Assembly: GCA_019775845.1 (NCBI GenBank)
Contig: JADQAV010000017.1
Coordinates: forward strand, 558,001-622,000
Source of the DNA: Myrmaecium sp. VS I D KN 1
Lineage: Eukaryota; Ascomycota; Dothideomycetes; Valsariales; Valsariaceae
Direction: 5' to 3'
Length of the DNA stretch: 64,000 nt
Shown: positions 32,801-43,750 of the stretch, piece after piece
Numbering within the stretch: position 1 is the first letter of the stretch
Layout: each line of letters starts with the position of its first letter
Notes under the pieces: model-generated
Seen by the model: only the letters and a program-made list of their open reading frames with translations
Told to the model about the DNA's origin: nothing
Database searches by the model: none
Translations under genes and position numbers: made by a program

Positions 32801-35800
32801 AGTTTGTCGACACGAACCAGCTGTTGCAACCCGGTACCGCGCTCAAAGCGTTTCACTTCGAGCCGCCGCCAGACGATTTCACTCCCGAAGAGCATCAGAT
32901 CCTCGTTAAGAACTATGCCGCCCACCCCAAGAAATGGGGTCAGCTCGCGAAGCTTCTTCCTGGACGCACATACAAGCAATGCATCAACCACTACTACCAG
33001 ACGAAATGGGACAAGGAATACAAGAACCCCAAGAACCAACGCAAGAAGGCTGCCAGAAAGGCGCGGTCCACTGCAGGCCGTGCCAAGGTCGCCACTGCGC
33101 CCGCAGACAAAGCAGAACTGGTCGGCGAGGAAGGAACGCCCGTTCTCACGGTTACGGATTCTGGACGACCGCGTCGTGCCGCGGCTCCAACATTTGGCCA
33201 TGACGTCGACGGTGATCATGCATCCACACCGGGTCGCCAGAGAGGTGGCAACGGTCGCGCGGATGCGAATGGTGAACCGGCGGAAAAGACTACGAAGAGA
33301 CAGAAGACCACGAAAGAGCGAGCACCGCGGAAGGGACGGGCTCAGGCCGTATCAGCAACCCCCGCTGCTTCACCGGTGAAGACGACGAAGGCGAAAGACC
33401 CTGCGCAGAACGTGAAGACCGAAGATCCTGCGACAAGGACACCGACGGCTGAGCTTCCGGGCTTCATTGCACCGTTGCAGCCTGTGCATTCGGTGCATCC
33501 TGTGCATCCTGTCGAGGTGCCCGAACAACACCCAGCGGACCTGATCATGCAGGGGGTTGACATTCACGGGCCATCAAAGGGTCAACCGCACCACCCACGA
33601 GCGGGCCCATCCAGCTACTGGTCCGTGACGGAACAGACCGACTTTAGGAAGAACATTGCGCACTTCGGCACAGATTTTGCAGCCATTGCGAATCATATGG
33701 GCACCAAGACGCAGACCATGGTAAGACGCGAACATTCCCTTCCTTCTCCTCATTTCTTTTCCCCTGGGGGACCGAGATAACTTCACTTTCACAGAGTGTT
33801 TCTGAATCCGGCTCTGAAGACGACTTTTCAAGTGAATACACAACTGAATCCGACGAATCTGACGAGGATTAGGTCAAAAACCAGTACCAGCGGATGATCG
33901 AGGGCGGACAGAATCCCGACCTCAGGATGGAGGCTACCATCGCCGACGAGAAGCGACAGCGCGGCGAAAACCTTGGACCTCCGCCGGCACCTACGCCCAT
34001 CGTGAAACGCCGCTTTGACAACCCAGGTGGTATCCCAAGACATCTGGCGGCGTCTGGCGACGTGATGGACATAGATCCCTCGCCTCCCGCTTCGCACGCT
34101 CATGGATCGCCGCCTTCCGCGATCTTCGCTGCTCCGCCCAGTAGATTTCCCATCCTTGCGCAAGCCTCTCCCCCTCAGCCGAAACACCTCAGTCCTCTTC
34201 AATCCGCCGTCACCACTCCCTCCGAAAACCCGCCGCAAAATATCTCCATTCAGCCGACAGTTCCAAAGCATCTCTCCGGTCCTCGGATAGGGTACTTCTC
34301 AGATCCGCGACCGGAGCCTGTGCGCCCATCTCAGGTGTCACATGTACACCAGACATCCCGACCGTTGCAGCATCAGCAGCAGCCTATGGCGTCAGCGCAG
34401 GTGCCACAGCATCCGCCGGAGCAGTTGTATCAGCGGGGCATGCCACCGCAGGCTCAGGCCGAACGAGAACCTCCGATAAGATTCCATCGGCCTGAAGAGC
34501 CGCGTCGCATCTCTCAAGAGATCGCACCCAGTGTGGGCTTCCGACCGAGCGAACAACAGCATCCTCGATCCCATCCTCCTGTTTCCACCGCGGCCCAGAT
34601 GCACATCCAGGAGCGACCGGGCGTTTCCGCGGGTTCGCCGATCGAACGAAACCTGCCGATGCAAAGCCCTATGCTCTCTGCCCCTCAACAACCTTCTGGA
34701 TTGCGTCACGTCATGGACCAGCATGGCTCACTCAACACACAGGGCATGTATGCTCCATTGACCAGACCGATGCAGCCAACGCCGCCTCCGAGAGAAGAGC
34801 TGAGACAGGCGTCTCTGCCGCCACCTCCCCGTGTGCAGCCTGCTCCAACGCCAAAGCCCGCTGAGCCGCGGAAGACTTCGAACCTTGTTTCTCTTTTGAA
34901 CCCGGAACCTGCTGCGGCAGAGCCACCACGAAAGCGCACCGTAGAAGCGGCCCATCCCCCTCCACCGCCGGCGAGTACACCTTTACCTCCACCCTCCGCA
35001 CCCACGCCCTTACCGCAACCTCCCCGCCACAGCCGGACTCCGACGCAAACCATACCTCGACCTGCATTTGTGGAGTTATCCAACGCGCCTCCGCAGAACC
35101 GGCCAATCACCGAAGTGGCCGCTCGCGACCGTCACGCAAGGGAGAGCTGGCCACCTCGTCAAGCCTTTGGCTCCCCGGCTCCTGTACCCGCTGCGTCTCC
35201 CGTCCCTTTCCAAAGGACACACTCACCACACATGCAGAATCCGCAACCCTCTCAGGCACAAGTTCAGGCTCTCTACAGTGGTAACCATCGGGCAATGGCG
35301 TTCGGTGGGCAAGGGCAACATGTACCTTCCCCCCCGCCGCAGCACTCGGCATATTCACATTCGCGCAGCTCCTCGTATAACCAGCAGCCTACACCGCAGT
35401 CGGTCCCGCCGCCCCCGCAGAGCACGACTCCTCTTGGCACCCCTCAGGGTGGGCCAGCTCAGGTTCTACAACCGAATCCGTATGCGGCGGTCTCGACCGG
35501 CTCCGTCGCCCAGTCTAGCCGTCCCAGCCCACAGGCTCATGCAGCGATGCTGCAGCGAAATGAACTGGCGCACAGCCAGAACGGTTCTGTTGCCTACGCT
35601 ACTCCGCAGGCCCAGAACGTCGAGCATCCCTTACATCGTAGCGTCAGTCGGCAGAGTGTGCGAAGCGAGAGAGACCGGGATCAGATGTATCGCGATGCGA
35701 TGCAGCAGCAGCGATACGGACAGCATACGCCGCAGCCCTCTCAAATGCAGGAGCCTCGGTACAACGCACCACCACCGCCCCCACGAACCGCGCATACCCC

Positions 35801-36416
35801 GATCAGCCAGCCTTTGCCACCCCCTCCGGCCCCGTCTCATCCTGACCAACGACCGCCGTCGGTCCAGCCGATGCACTCGAGCCATAGTCACCACACGGCA
35901 CGTCAAATCGCCGACGAGCAGCAGCGTCTGCGCGAAGAACACTACTACCGGGAACAGCAACAGTTTGAGCAGGACCGACAACTTGCTGCCGAGCTTTCTC
36001 GACGCGAAGCCGAGCGACGTGAGGTGGAGTATCGCAATCGACATCAGCAACAGCAACAGCAACAACAGCAGCAGGCGCACCGGCAGGCGTTGGCCGAGGA
36101 CGCGTGGAACCGCGAACGGACGATGCGCATGCAGCGGGAGCGGGACGAGTACGACGCGCGGGTGGTGGCGGCGGAGAGGGAGAGGGAGCGGCGGGAGCAG
36201 GACGAGATGCGGTTGCGGGCGGTTCGGCAGCAGGAGGAGGAGCTGCGGTTGCGACACCACGCCGCGGCTGCCGCGCACCAGCCGCCGCCGCCGCACTCGC
36301 ACCAGCACCAACATCAGCATCAGCAGCCGCAGCCGCAGTATCCGCCTGGGTTTGCGGGCCGGGGACCGCCGGACGCGAGGAGTTTGAATCTGTTTGGGCC
36401 GCAGGGTGGGCGATGA
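29875..36416 (+). CDS. SNT1: SNT1-like double-SANT co-repressor (Set3-complex type)
   Basis: Exons 29875-33720 and 33873-36416 join in phase to about 2129 aa. The first about 300 residues are Arg/Asp/Gly-rich and disordered, followed by many PTGP/PSGP repeats. SANT1 lies at about 1001-1050 (FTPEEHQILVKNY...GRTYKQCINHYYQTKW) and SANT2 at about 1248-1295 (YWSVTEQTDFRKNIAHFG...TKTQTMVKNQYQRMIE). The splice falls inside SANT2, and only the far acceptor at 33872 keeps its conserved end. The C-terminal 800 residues are Pro/Gln-rich with a coiled-coil-like charged stretch near the end and a poly-Gln run. Yeast Snt1 and animal NCoR/SMRT scaffold histone deacetylases. That this protein joins a Set3-like complex is inferred from domains. 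A near acceptor at 33794 would give a short isoform. Confidence 0.88.
33721..33872 (+). other. SNT1-like intron with two in-phase acceptors
   Basis: The donor is GTAAGA at 33721. A near acceptor (TTTCACAG, 33794) adds 25 acidic residues (SVSESGSEDDFSSEYTTESD...) and then the stop TAG at 33870-33872. The AG of that stop is also the far acceptor, with a CTGAC branch site 13-18 bases before it, and using it continues SANT2. Confidence 0.7.
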
Positions 36417-37310
36417 TTGTGTTTTGCGTTACTTCATTTCTTTCGTTCTTGCATGCGATGTATCATCAACATACCATTGATGATTTTTTGTTTTTTTCAA
36501 AAGAGGATGTTGGAGTGAAGGAGTGTGGGAGGTGAGTTTTGAAAAGAGAAGGGAAAGGGTGCTTTCTTTTTTTGTTTTTGGTATTCTTGTGATGAGGAAC
36601 GCCGACCATATCATATACTTACACACACGTTTTTTTTTTCTTCTCTTTTCTTTTGGACTCATAAGTAACGCATGCGAGATAATGTATGATATCTTCCTCT
36701 TTTTTTTCTTTCCTCATGTTCTCTCTCCCTCGTCTTTATTTCTCTTTTTGTCTGCTGCGTTTGAGGTTTCTATTTGGCGTTGTTTGCCCTGCGCCCGCTC
36801 TCTCTTTTCTTTACTTCGTCTCTCTCAGGACTAGGAAAACAGGGTCTCACTCAATTGTCTTTTCCTGTCCACCTTTGGTTCCTTTTGACCCTTTGGTTTC
36901 TGCGCGTGTTTGGAGGGAAGGGGGCGGGAAAGAAGATGTCTGGTTCCCTTGGTTCTCTTGGTTTCACGTTCTTTCGTTGGGTTGGAACGGTTCATACCCT
37001 TGCTCTTGCTCTCTTTTTCACTTTGGGTAAGGAAGGGGGTAATGGAAGGAGGCATGGAAGGACGGCTTGGGAGGAGGGAAGGATGGATATGTGTGGTCAA
37101 TTGTGGGGGTGGCAAGAAGAAACGCAGTTCATCGAAGCAAGGCCACCAAATATGAAGAAAAATAAAAAAATAAGAAGATGACAATGGGAAACGCCCAACT
37201 CCCACGATTAGAATTCCGTGACTCTCTTTTCTGTAACTGCGGTCCGACATGCACAAAGCCCAGGGAAAATATATAGAATCAAGAAACAAGAAAAACGGAG
37301 GGAAGGGAGC
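36417..37310. other. Convergent T-rich intergenic region
   Basis: 3' flanks of the SNT1-like gene and NOP2. It is strongly T- and TTC-rich on the plus strand. Several overlapping open frames there read as Phe/Leu/Ser-rich noise. No gene is seen. Confidence 0.6.
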
Positions 37311-39563
37311 CTAAGTGCTCTTCCTCTTCTTCTTCCCCTCGCCACCCTTCTTCTTCTCCTTCTTCTCCTTCTTCGCCTCTCCATCCAGCGTCGCCGCCTT
37401 GCCCTTAGCAGCCTCCTCACTCACACTGCTCTCCTTCTTCTTCTCCTTGCCCTCCGTCTCCCCCTCCACCGTCTTCTCCCCATCCACCTCACCACCCTCC
37501 TTCTTCCTCCCCCCCCTCTCCATCCTCTCCTTCTTCTCCTTGCCCACGGCGCGGGGATCCTTGCCCTTCCTCCGCAGGGCCGCCTTGCGCGCGCGCTCGA
37601 TCAGCTTCGCATCCTCCTCATCATCAAAGCCGCCAAAGTCATCCTCCTCCCGCGCGGCCGTCTCCTCATCCACAACAGGCGTGCGGTCAACGTACTCCTC
37701 TTCCTGCTGCTTCGCACTCGTAGTGGAAGGGTTTTTAGAGCTCTTGCTGGCGACGCCCGGCGCACCCACCGCGTTCGCCGGCGTCGGACCGACCTTCTTG
37801 AACTTGGCGACGAAGAAGCCGTCGACGTTGTAGGCGTGGGGGTAATAGCGACGGGTCTCCTTGAGGGAAGGGTGGAACTTCTTCTCGCGGTAGCGGGTGA
37901 AGCCTTCCTTGCCGAAGGTGAGGCCGGTGGGGACGAGCTTGACGTTCGGCCGCCGGTTGAGCGCATACTGGACGACCTGCTCGTTCTCCTCGACCGTGAC
38001 GGAGCAGGTGGAGTAGACGATGTACCCGCCCGTTTTGGAGGCGTGGTCGACGCTGTCGATGGCGTGCAGGAGCAGTTGCTTCTGCAGGTGCGGCAGCTTC
38101 ATGAAGTCGGCCTCCGTCTTGTTCGTCTTGACGCTGGCGTCCTTGCTGATGACGCCCGTGCCGGAGCAAGGGGCGTCCAGCAGCACCCGGTCGAACCCGC
38201 CGATCACCCGGGGGAACTCCATCGCGTTGTAGTTGCACACGATCGTGTTCTTCACCCCCAGGCGGTGGATGTTGCCGATCAGACCCTTGGCGCGCGCCTT
38301 GTTTGCGTCGTTGGCGAAGATGCACCCCGTGTTCTTCATCAGCGCCGCGATGTGCGTCGTCTTGCCGCCGGGCGCGGCCGCCATGTCCAGCACCCGCTCG
38401 TGCTCCTGTGGAGCCAGCGCCATCACGGGGAGGAAGGAGGACGCGGCCTGGAGGATGTAGTGGCCGGCCAGGTATTCGGGCGTGGCACCCAGCGGCACCG
38501 CCGACTCGAACACCTGCAGGCCGACCTTGGACCACTTGCCCACGGGCTCGAGCTGGACGCCGCGGTTGATGAGGGACTGGGCGAGCTCGCGACGGTGGGT
38601 GCGGAGGGTGTTGGTGCGCAGGACGACCGGACGGGGCGTCTCGTTCGCTTCGAAGAAGGCGAAGGCTTCTTGCGGCGGGAACAGGTTGAACAGCTTCTCG
38701 GCGAGGAAGGGGGAGTAGCCGTAGTAGGCGCAGATGTCCTTGAGCACTTGGGCGGTGTACTCGGCACGCGACCGGCCCTCCTCGGCCAGGTTGGCGAAGT
38801 CGGACAGCACGCGGATCGTGTCGGTGATGCGGGTGCGGAGGAGCTGGAGGTTGGGCGCCAGGAGCGGGTTGTGCACATTCTGCTCGTCATCATCCTCGTC
38901 GGCGAGAACCTTGGGTCGTTCGCCGGCGATGTTGGTCTGCATCTGGGCTTCCTCCAATTCGGCCTGGGCCTGCGCCGCCTCGACGGCGGCTTGCATGTCC
39001 AGCTTGCGCGACAGACCCTCGATGTTGGCCGCCGTGAGCTTCTCCTCCATGTCCTCGTCCTCGTCCTCCGACCACATGCCCTTCCTGACCTCCGTGTCCG
39101 AATCCATCACGTCGTCGTCCGACCCGTCGAAGTCATCCTCGTCCTCAGACGCACTGCCCAGAGCGTCCAATCCGCTCACCGCGACGCCATCCGCCTCCTC
39201 GTCCTCAGAATCCATCTCGCTGTCCATATCCTCGTCGCTCCCAATGTCCTCGAAGTCATCGTCATCCTCACTCGCCTCAGACGGGGGCGAGGGCGCCTTC
39301 TTCGCCGGTTTCGCTTTTCCATTCACCTGAGCCTTCGCGGTCGGTTTCCCATTCGCCTTCTCCTTGGTCACCCGGCCATTCACAACCGGCTCCTTCTTCG
39401 CAACCTTCGCCGGCTTCACCGCGCCCTTGCCCTCGGACGACGTCCTCCTCTTCTTACCTCGCTCCTCCGCCGCGGCGACGGGAGCATCCTTGCGCTTCTT
39501 GGTGAAGTTTTCCAGGGGCTCGGGCATGCCCTGCTTCTTGCCCATACGACGACCGACGCCCAT
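37311..39563 (-). CDS. NOP2: NOP2, 25S rRNA cytosine-5 methyltransferase
   Basis: A single exon of 750 aa. It methylates a cytosine in domain V of 25S rRNA and is needed for 60S assembly in the nucleolus. The N-terminal 200 residues are Lys- and Asp/Glu-rich. The methyltransferase core follows, with LDMAAAPGGKTTHIAALMKN (SAM binding), LDAPCSGTGVISKD (Cys near 466) and VYSTCSVTVEENEQ (catalytic Cys near 520), then GFTRYREKKFHPSLKETRR and a Lys/Glu tail. Both NSUN-family cysteines are present. The start MGVGRRMGKKQG resembles the conserved Nop2 N-terminus. It shares a 345-base divergent promoter with GET5. A 795-codon open frame on the other strand is its shadow. Confidence 0.96.
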   Translation of the reverse strand: MGVGRRMGKKQGMPEPLENFTKKRKDAPVAAAEERGKKRRTSSEGKGAVKPAKVAKKEPVVNGRVTKEKANGKPTAKAQVNGKAKPAKKAPSPPSEASEDDDDFEDIGSDEDMDSEMDSEDEEADGVAVSGLDALGSASEDEDDFDGSDDDVMDSDTEVRKGMWSEDEDEDMEEKLTAANIEGLSRKLDMQAAVEAAQAQAELEEAQMQTNIAGERPKVLADEDDDEQNVHNPLLAPNLQLLRTRITDTIRVLSDFANLAEEGRSRAEYTAQVLKDICAYYGYSPFLAEKLFNLFPPQEAFAFFEANETPRPVVLRTNTLRTHRRELAQSLINRGVQLEPVGKWSKVGLQVFESAVPLGATPEYLAGHYILQAASSFLPVMALAPQEHERVLDMAAAPGGKTTHIAALMKNTGCIFANDANKARAKGLIGNIHRLGVKNTIVCNYNAMEFPRVIGGFDRVLLDAPCSGTGVISKDASVKTNKTEADFMKLPHLQKQLLLHAIDSVDHASKTGGYIVYSTCSVTVEENEQVVQYALNRRPNVKLVPTGLTFGKEGFTRYREKKFHPSLKETRRYYPHAYNVDGFFVAKFKKVGPTPANAVGAPGVASKSSKNPSTTSAKQQEEEYVDRTPVVDEETAAREEDDFGGFDDEEDAKLIERARKAALRRKGKDPRAVGKEKKERMERGGRKKEGGEVDGEKTVEGETEGKEKKKESSVSEEAAKGKAATLDGEAKKEKKEKKKGGEGKKKRKST

Positions 39564-39908
39564 GGTTGTGAATGTTACTCGCGTCGGCGGGTGGAAACGG
39601 AGTGAAAGGAGGGGGATATGTAACGGAAGGTTGGCTCAGATCGACCTCGTTGCCAGAAATTTTGGCCCGCAAGGAAAAAGAGGACGCATTGACCCTGTCG
39701 GGCCTGTCCAAAAATTCACCCTCACCGCCTTTCGGAGGAATAGATTGGCCGTGCTCCGGGCGGAAGGGTCCAGCTCAAGCATCGGCCTTGGCATCAATCG
39801 CCCATGACATATCGTATCAAGGACAGCCCACCAAAGCAAAGCATCCGGAAGCTCACCACCTTCTACAACACCAAACTCTCCCGGCTTCTCCCACTTGACG
39901 CAGACGCA
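39564..39908. promoter_or_regulatory. Divergent promoter, NOP2 and GET5
   Basis: 345 bases between the two start codons. A GAAATTTT stretch near 39655 loosely resembles the RRPE element of ribosome-production genes, but no PAC element was found, so this is weak. Confidence 0.45.
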
Positions 39909-40776
39909 ATGGCAACAGAAGTCGCCTTCGCCCGCCAGTTCCTGGCTGCGCTGGAAACGCGCCCGATCAAGATCTCCAGCGATCACGTCGCGGATCCCAC
40001 CACCTACCCAGCGCAACCAGCTGTGAGTTTCCTTTCACCTCAACTCCGTCTATAAAAGAAAGACACCGGCAAAGCTAACACAACACCTCACCCTGCCCCA
40101 GCCCACCCTCCCACGCATCAGCATCCCTCCCCCCGCCAAACGCATCCGGCCCTCCCCCAGCGCCCAACAAGCATCACAACAAAACCAACAACCCAACGCA
40201 CCCACCGAACTCACCATCCTCCTCCGCCCCCTGCGCCCGCCCCCAGGCATCAGCGACCTCACCCTCACTCTCCCACCCACCTCCACCTCCCTCTACGACA
40301 TCAAAACGCGGTACGCATCCGCCTTCAGCCTCCAGCCCTCCAAGCTCAAGCTCCTCCACCGCAAACGACCCGCCGGCAGCGACACCAAGCTGCTCGCCGA
40401 GCTCCTCACCAACGAACCCGAAGGGGAAAGGGCCGAAGGGGAGCCTGTCGAAATCAACATCATGCTCCTCCCCGGCGCCCAGCAACAAGCGCAGCAAGAA
40501 CCCGCCCCGCCGTCCCCGGGTCCCAGCGTGCCCACGCCTGACACCGCGGTCGGTGTCAGCCCCGCGGACCATGAGCCCACCGGCACGGCCGATGCGGCGG
40601 GCCTGGAGGCGGAGGCGAAGGAGCATGATGCCGCGCATCAGGCGCATCCTGCTGGTGTGGCTGCGCTTCGCACCGAGGCGTTTTGGGATGATCTGCGGGG
40701 CTTTCTTGTCCAGCGGGTGCGGGATGAGGCGGTTGCGGAGGATTTGGTTGGGCGGTGGAGGGGCGGTTGGGAGTAG
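39909..40776 (+). CDS. GET5: GET5/MDY2-like ubiquitin-like protein of tail-anchored targeting
   Basis: Exons 39909-40022 and 40102-40776 join to 262 aa. The first exon carries a Get5 N-terminal helix (TEVAFARQFLAALETRPIKI), the part that binds Get4. A ubiquitin-like domain follows at about residues 62-150 (TELTILLRPLRPPPGISDLT through PVEINIMLLPG). The C-terminal helix AFWDDLRGFLVQRVRDEAVA matches the Get5 homodimerisation region. Between them is a Pro/Ala-rich linker. In yeast, Get4-Get5-Sgt2 pass tail-anchored proteins to Get3 for ER insertion. The intron donor is GTGAGT. A frame open from 39804 has an upstream ATG, but MATEVAFARQ fits the family start better. Confidence 0.85.
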
Positions 40777-41683
40777 GATTGCGTGGGATGGGAGGGGGTA
40801 CTACGGGTGTTTTCCCCTTTGTTCTCCCATGTAGCAGCAGCATGCAATGCAATCCGCCATATTTAAGTAGGCAGGGCAGAGCAAAGAATGAACGGTACAG
40901 ACGCACGAATGAAACAAAGGACATGGAGAAAAAGCAGTCCCGACTAATTGCCTTCTTCCTCCCTATATTTAACTCCAATAAACATTCTTCATCTACTTCT
41001 GAAGCCCACATCATTATCACCGCCTTCTCCTCCTGGTGAAGGAATGCAATGTGCAACACGTCTTCTAAAAGAGGACAGAGGAGATTATGTTTCCAACACG
41101 TGCTCAACGGTTTTTGAGTCACAGTCTCATTCATACACTTGGAATGTGATACAATACGATGCAATGCAATGCAATGCAATGCATTACGCTGCAGCACGGA
41201 AGAAAGAAAGAACGCAAGGTTTTTTGCACCGGGAAAAAGAAAGATTGGGAAAGGAGCGATGGACGATCCGATCCGTAGGGGATGGATGGAGGGAAGTGGA
41301 TGGGATTTTCAGGGAAGATAAAGTAAAAATGAAGAGATCCACGAAGAAAAGAAGTTCACAACCCACCCCCTTTTTATTCTTCAGCTTACTTGCTTATGTA
41401 TGTAGCACGAGGAAAAAGAAAGAAGAGCAAGAAAACGGCAAGAGGAAGGGCAAGAAAAAGGCAAGAAAAGAAAGAGAAAAGGGGGAAATTCATACAGATA
41501 TCTGTGTTCGGATGGAAAAAAGAGCTACGAGTAAGTAAGCTAGGTAACAACCTTCCCCTTTCCCATTCCCCTTTCCCATTCCCCTATCCCTTCACCCCCC
41601 TCCCCCCATCCCCTCCTCCCATCCATCCATACATCCGCACGTCTTTCACCAACCGTCGGATTGAGGGAACTAAAGAAAAAGAG

Positions 41684-41724
<41 letters not shown>

Positions 41725-42027
41725 ATGTGCGTGAAGAGAAGAAACCTCTTCGTCTCAGTTCAGTTTCAGCCGTTCCGCCTGTGAATGGACGTATTCGTAT
41801 TTCATTTTGTATTGGTTCTAAACGATGCATATCAGGTAAAATACGGAAAAACGCTCCCGCATGATGGTTCGATCAGGCCACAGGATTTCAAAACGGCTTT
41901 GCTGCCCCCGAGACGAGAGCGGGTTTTCGGTCTGGGCATAGCTGATGGGGCGGAGCTTTTTGGTGTGTGACGGGAGGAGGAAGGGAGGAAGGGAGGGAAG
42001 AGGGGAGTTTTCCGTGAAATGGGTGAT
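40777..42027. other. Convergent intergenic region with GA and CCCATT repeats
   Basis: 3' flanks of GET5 and cofilin. It contains ATGCA repeats at 41155-41182, CCCATTCCCCTTT units near 41557-41590 and a GA dinucleotide run at about 41690-41721. No gene is seen. Confidence 0.6.
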
Positions 42028-42825
42028 TTAACGACCCTTGGCGACGCGGGCGATGATGTTGTCGTACTCGATGTCGTCGGCGTCGTTGGCCTGGATGTCG
42101 GCGGCGAGACCGTTGAGGGCGCGCTTGAGGGCGTCCTTGGAGGAGGAGTACATCATGCGGGGCTGTGGTATCGAAGAAAGCGGTTAGGCAGGGGTTTTGA
42201 GAGAGAGGAAGGAAGAAGGAGCGGTCGGCTGTGGTGACTTACATATTGCGGAGCATCATCGGGAACCCAGGAGATGAAGGTAATCTTGCTCCTGCGGAGG
42301 GAAGTGTGATTAGTATGTGGTCGGGACATTTCCGAGGATGAAAGCCGTACCTTGAGCCCTCGCCACTGTCGAGGTTGTACTCAACATCGTAGACGGCGTA
42401 CCGGCCGCCCATGCCCTCGTTGCCGCGGCGGTCCTTGCTCTTGGCGTTGAGGAGCTTCTCACGGAAGACGTCGAAGTTGGCCTCCTTGGAGGTCTCCTCG
42501 ACGACGATCTCCTTCCAGTCGTCGCTGATGCGGTAGATGATCCACTTGACCTCCTTGCCCAACTTGAGGTCGTTGAAGGCGGAAATGCACTCGGGTGCGA
42601 CGGAAACACTGTAGATCGGCAAGAACCAAGGTCAGCTCACGGTGGTTCGATGTGCGAGGTGGGTGGCGGATGAAGGGAGGTGATGGCTGCCTAAGAGGCT
42701 GACGGTTGGGCAGGAAGAGCGGTCGGGTCGGGATGGATGGGGACGACGTACCCTGATTGAGCCTGCGACGGGCGACGGTGAGCTTGGAGATGAGCAGACG
42801 ACGGTGAGGGCATTCAACGTACCAT
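42028..42825 (-). CDS. COF1: Cofilin (actin-depolymerising factor)
   Basis: Five coding exons on the minus strand: 42825-42823 (ATG alone), 42762-42752 (11 nt), 42608-42351, 42291-42243 and 42162-42028. They join exactly to 151 aa starting MAQSGVSVAPECISAFNDLK. Cofilin binds and severs actin filaments in the cytoplasm. The segments YAVYDVEYNL, SKITFISWVPDDAPQYPRMM and YSSSKDALKRALNGL carry the actin-binding ADF-H signature. An insertion (NAKSKDRRGNEGMGGR) makes it slightly longer than the yeast 143 aa. The first coding exon holds only the start codon and the second only 11 nt. Donors are GTACGT (first two), GTACGG and GTAAGT. The conserved N-terminus supports the two tiny exons. Confidence 0.93.
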
Positions 42826-43750
42826 GATGCGTTTGGATTAACGGGGAGAAAGGTGTTGCGGGGAGTAGCGCTCTGTCAGACGATGTCAGCGGGGTGGATT
42901 CCTCCTCGGAGGGGGTCGGTCGCATGTTGTTTGATGTTGTTGATGCCACGCATGCGAGGGCGGCGGAGGGGCCGCCAAGCAGGAACTGGTGGGGTCATCG
43001 ACTCACAGTGTTGGTGCGGAAGGGAAGCGCAGACGGAGAAGAGCGTGCGAGAGATGTGCGAGGCACGGCGGGTTGGAAAGGCGGATAGGGGAGGGAAAAA
43101 GATGGGAGGTTGAGGGTTGGTGGAGAGGATGATATGTTCGTCAGGTTCGGTGGTCGCAGGGAGGGCAGGGAGGCACCGGCAGCGGCTTTCGAGGGGTAGT
43201 GGGGTTGGGTTGGATTGGCGCCAAGCCCGGTCGCATCGACGCAATGCCGGGCTGTGCGGGCGGTGATGGAAGCATGAAGACCACCGCCCCCTGGCAACAG
43301 CCACTCACCATCACACAACGCTCTGCTCGTCATCCTGTCACCAGAGATATGTTGACGGTGGTATTGATACCTCGGTGGCGAAGTAAAGGGAGGCACAGAG
43401 AGAAACATGCACACAGCGATTAACAAAGTGTGAAATGAGATTCGATATATATTACAGTCCGCTCGAATGGTTCATACGCTTTTTATCCATTAATACTTTT
43501 ACATTTTCTTCGATATCGTTCACCGTATCGTCCGTCCCCTCCATGCTTCCTAGTTTCAACCCCCTCACAAACTAGTCCATATCATACAAGATGCTCGATG
43601 TGCCACATGCAAAAAGAGAAAAAGAGAAGAAAGAATTCATGAGGGGAGTGAAGAGGGCTCGGGCATACGTAAAACACGTCGTCGTGAAGAGCAAATCAAG
43701 GGTATACAAGAATGCTTGAAAAGGCAGTAGCAAAGCAGTCAGGCAGCAGC
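42826..43750. other. Intergenic: cofilin upstream region and HSP60 3' flank
   Basis: No gene is supported. The part next to 42825 should hold the cofilin promoter and leader. The part next to 43750 is the HSP60 3' flank. Confidence 0.6.

Noticed and set aside
35068-36387. 439-codon open frame, plus strand
   Set aside because: Out-of-frame shadow of the SNT1-like last exon, Arg/Ser-rich.
37218-39605. 795-codon open frame on the plus strand
   Set aside because: It lies opposite NOP2, whose protein is a clear family match. The open frame is a GC-rich shadow with Leu/Arg-rich composition.
41690-41721. GA dinucleotide run as a possible regulatory GAGA site
   Set aside because: It lies between two convergent genes, so it is better read as a plain microsatellite.
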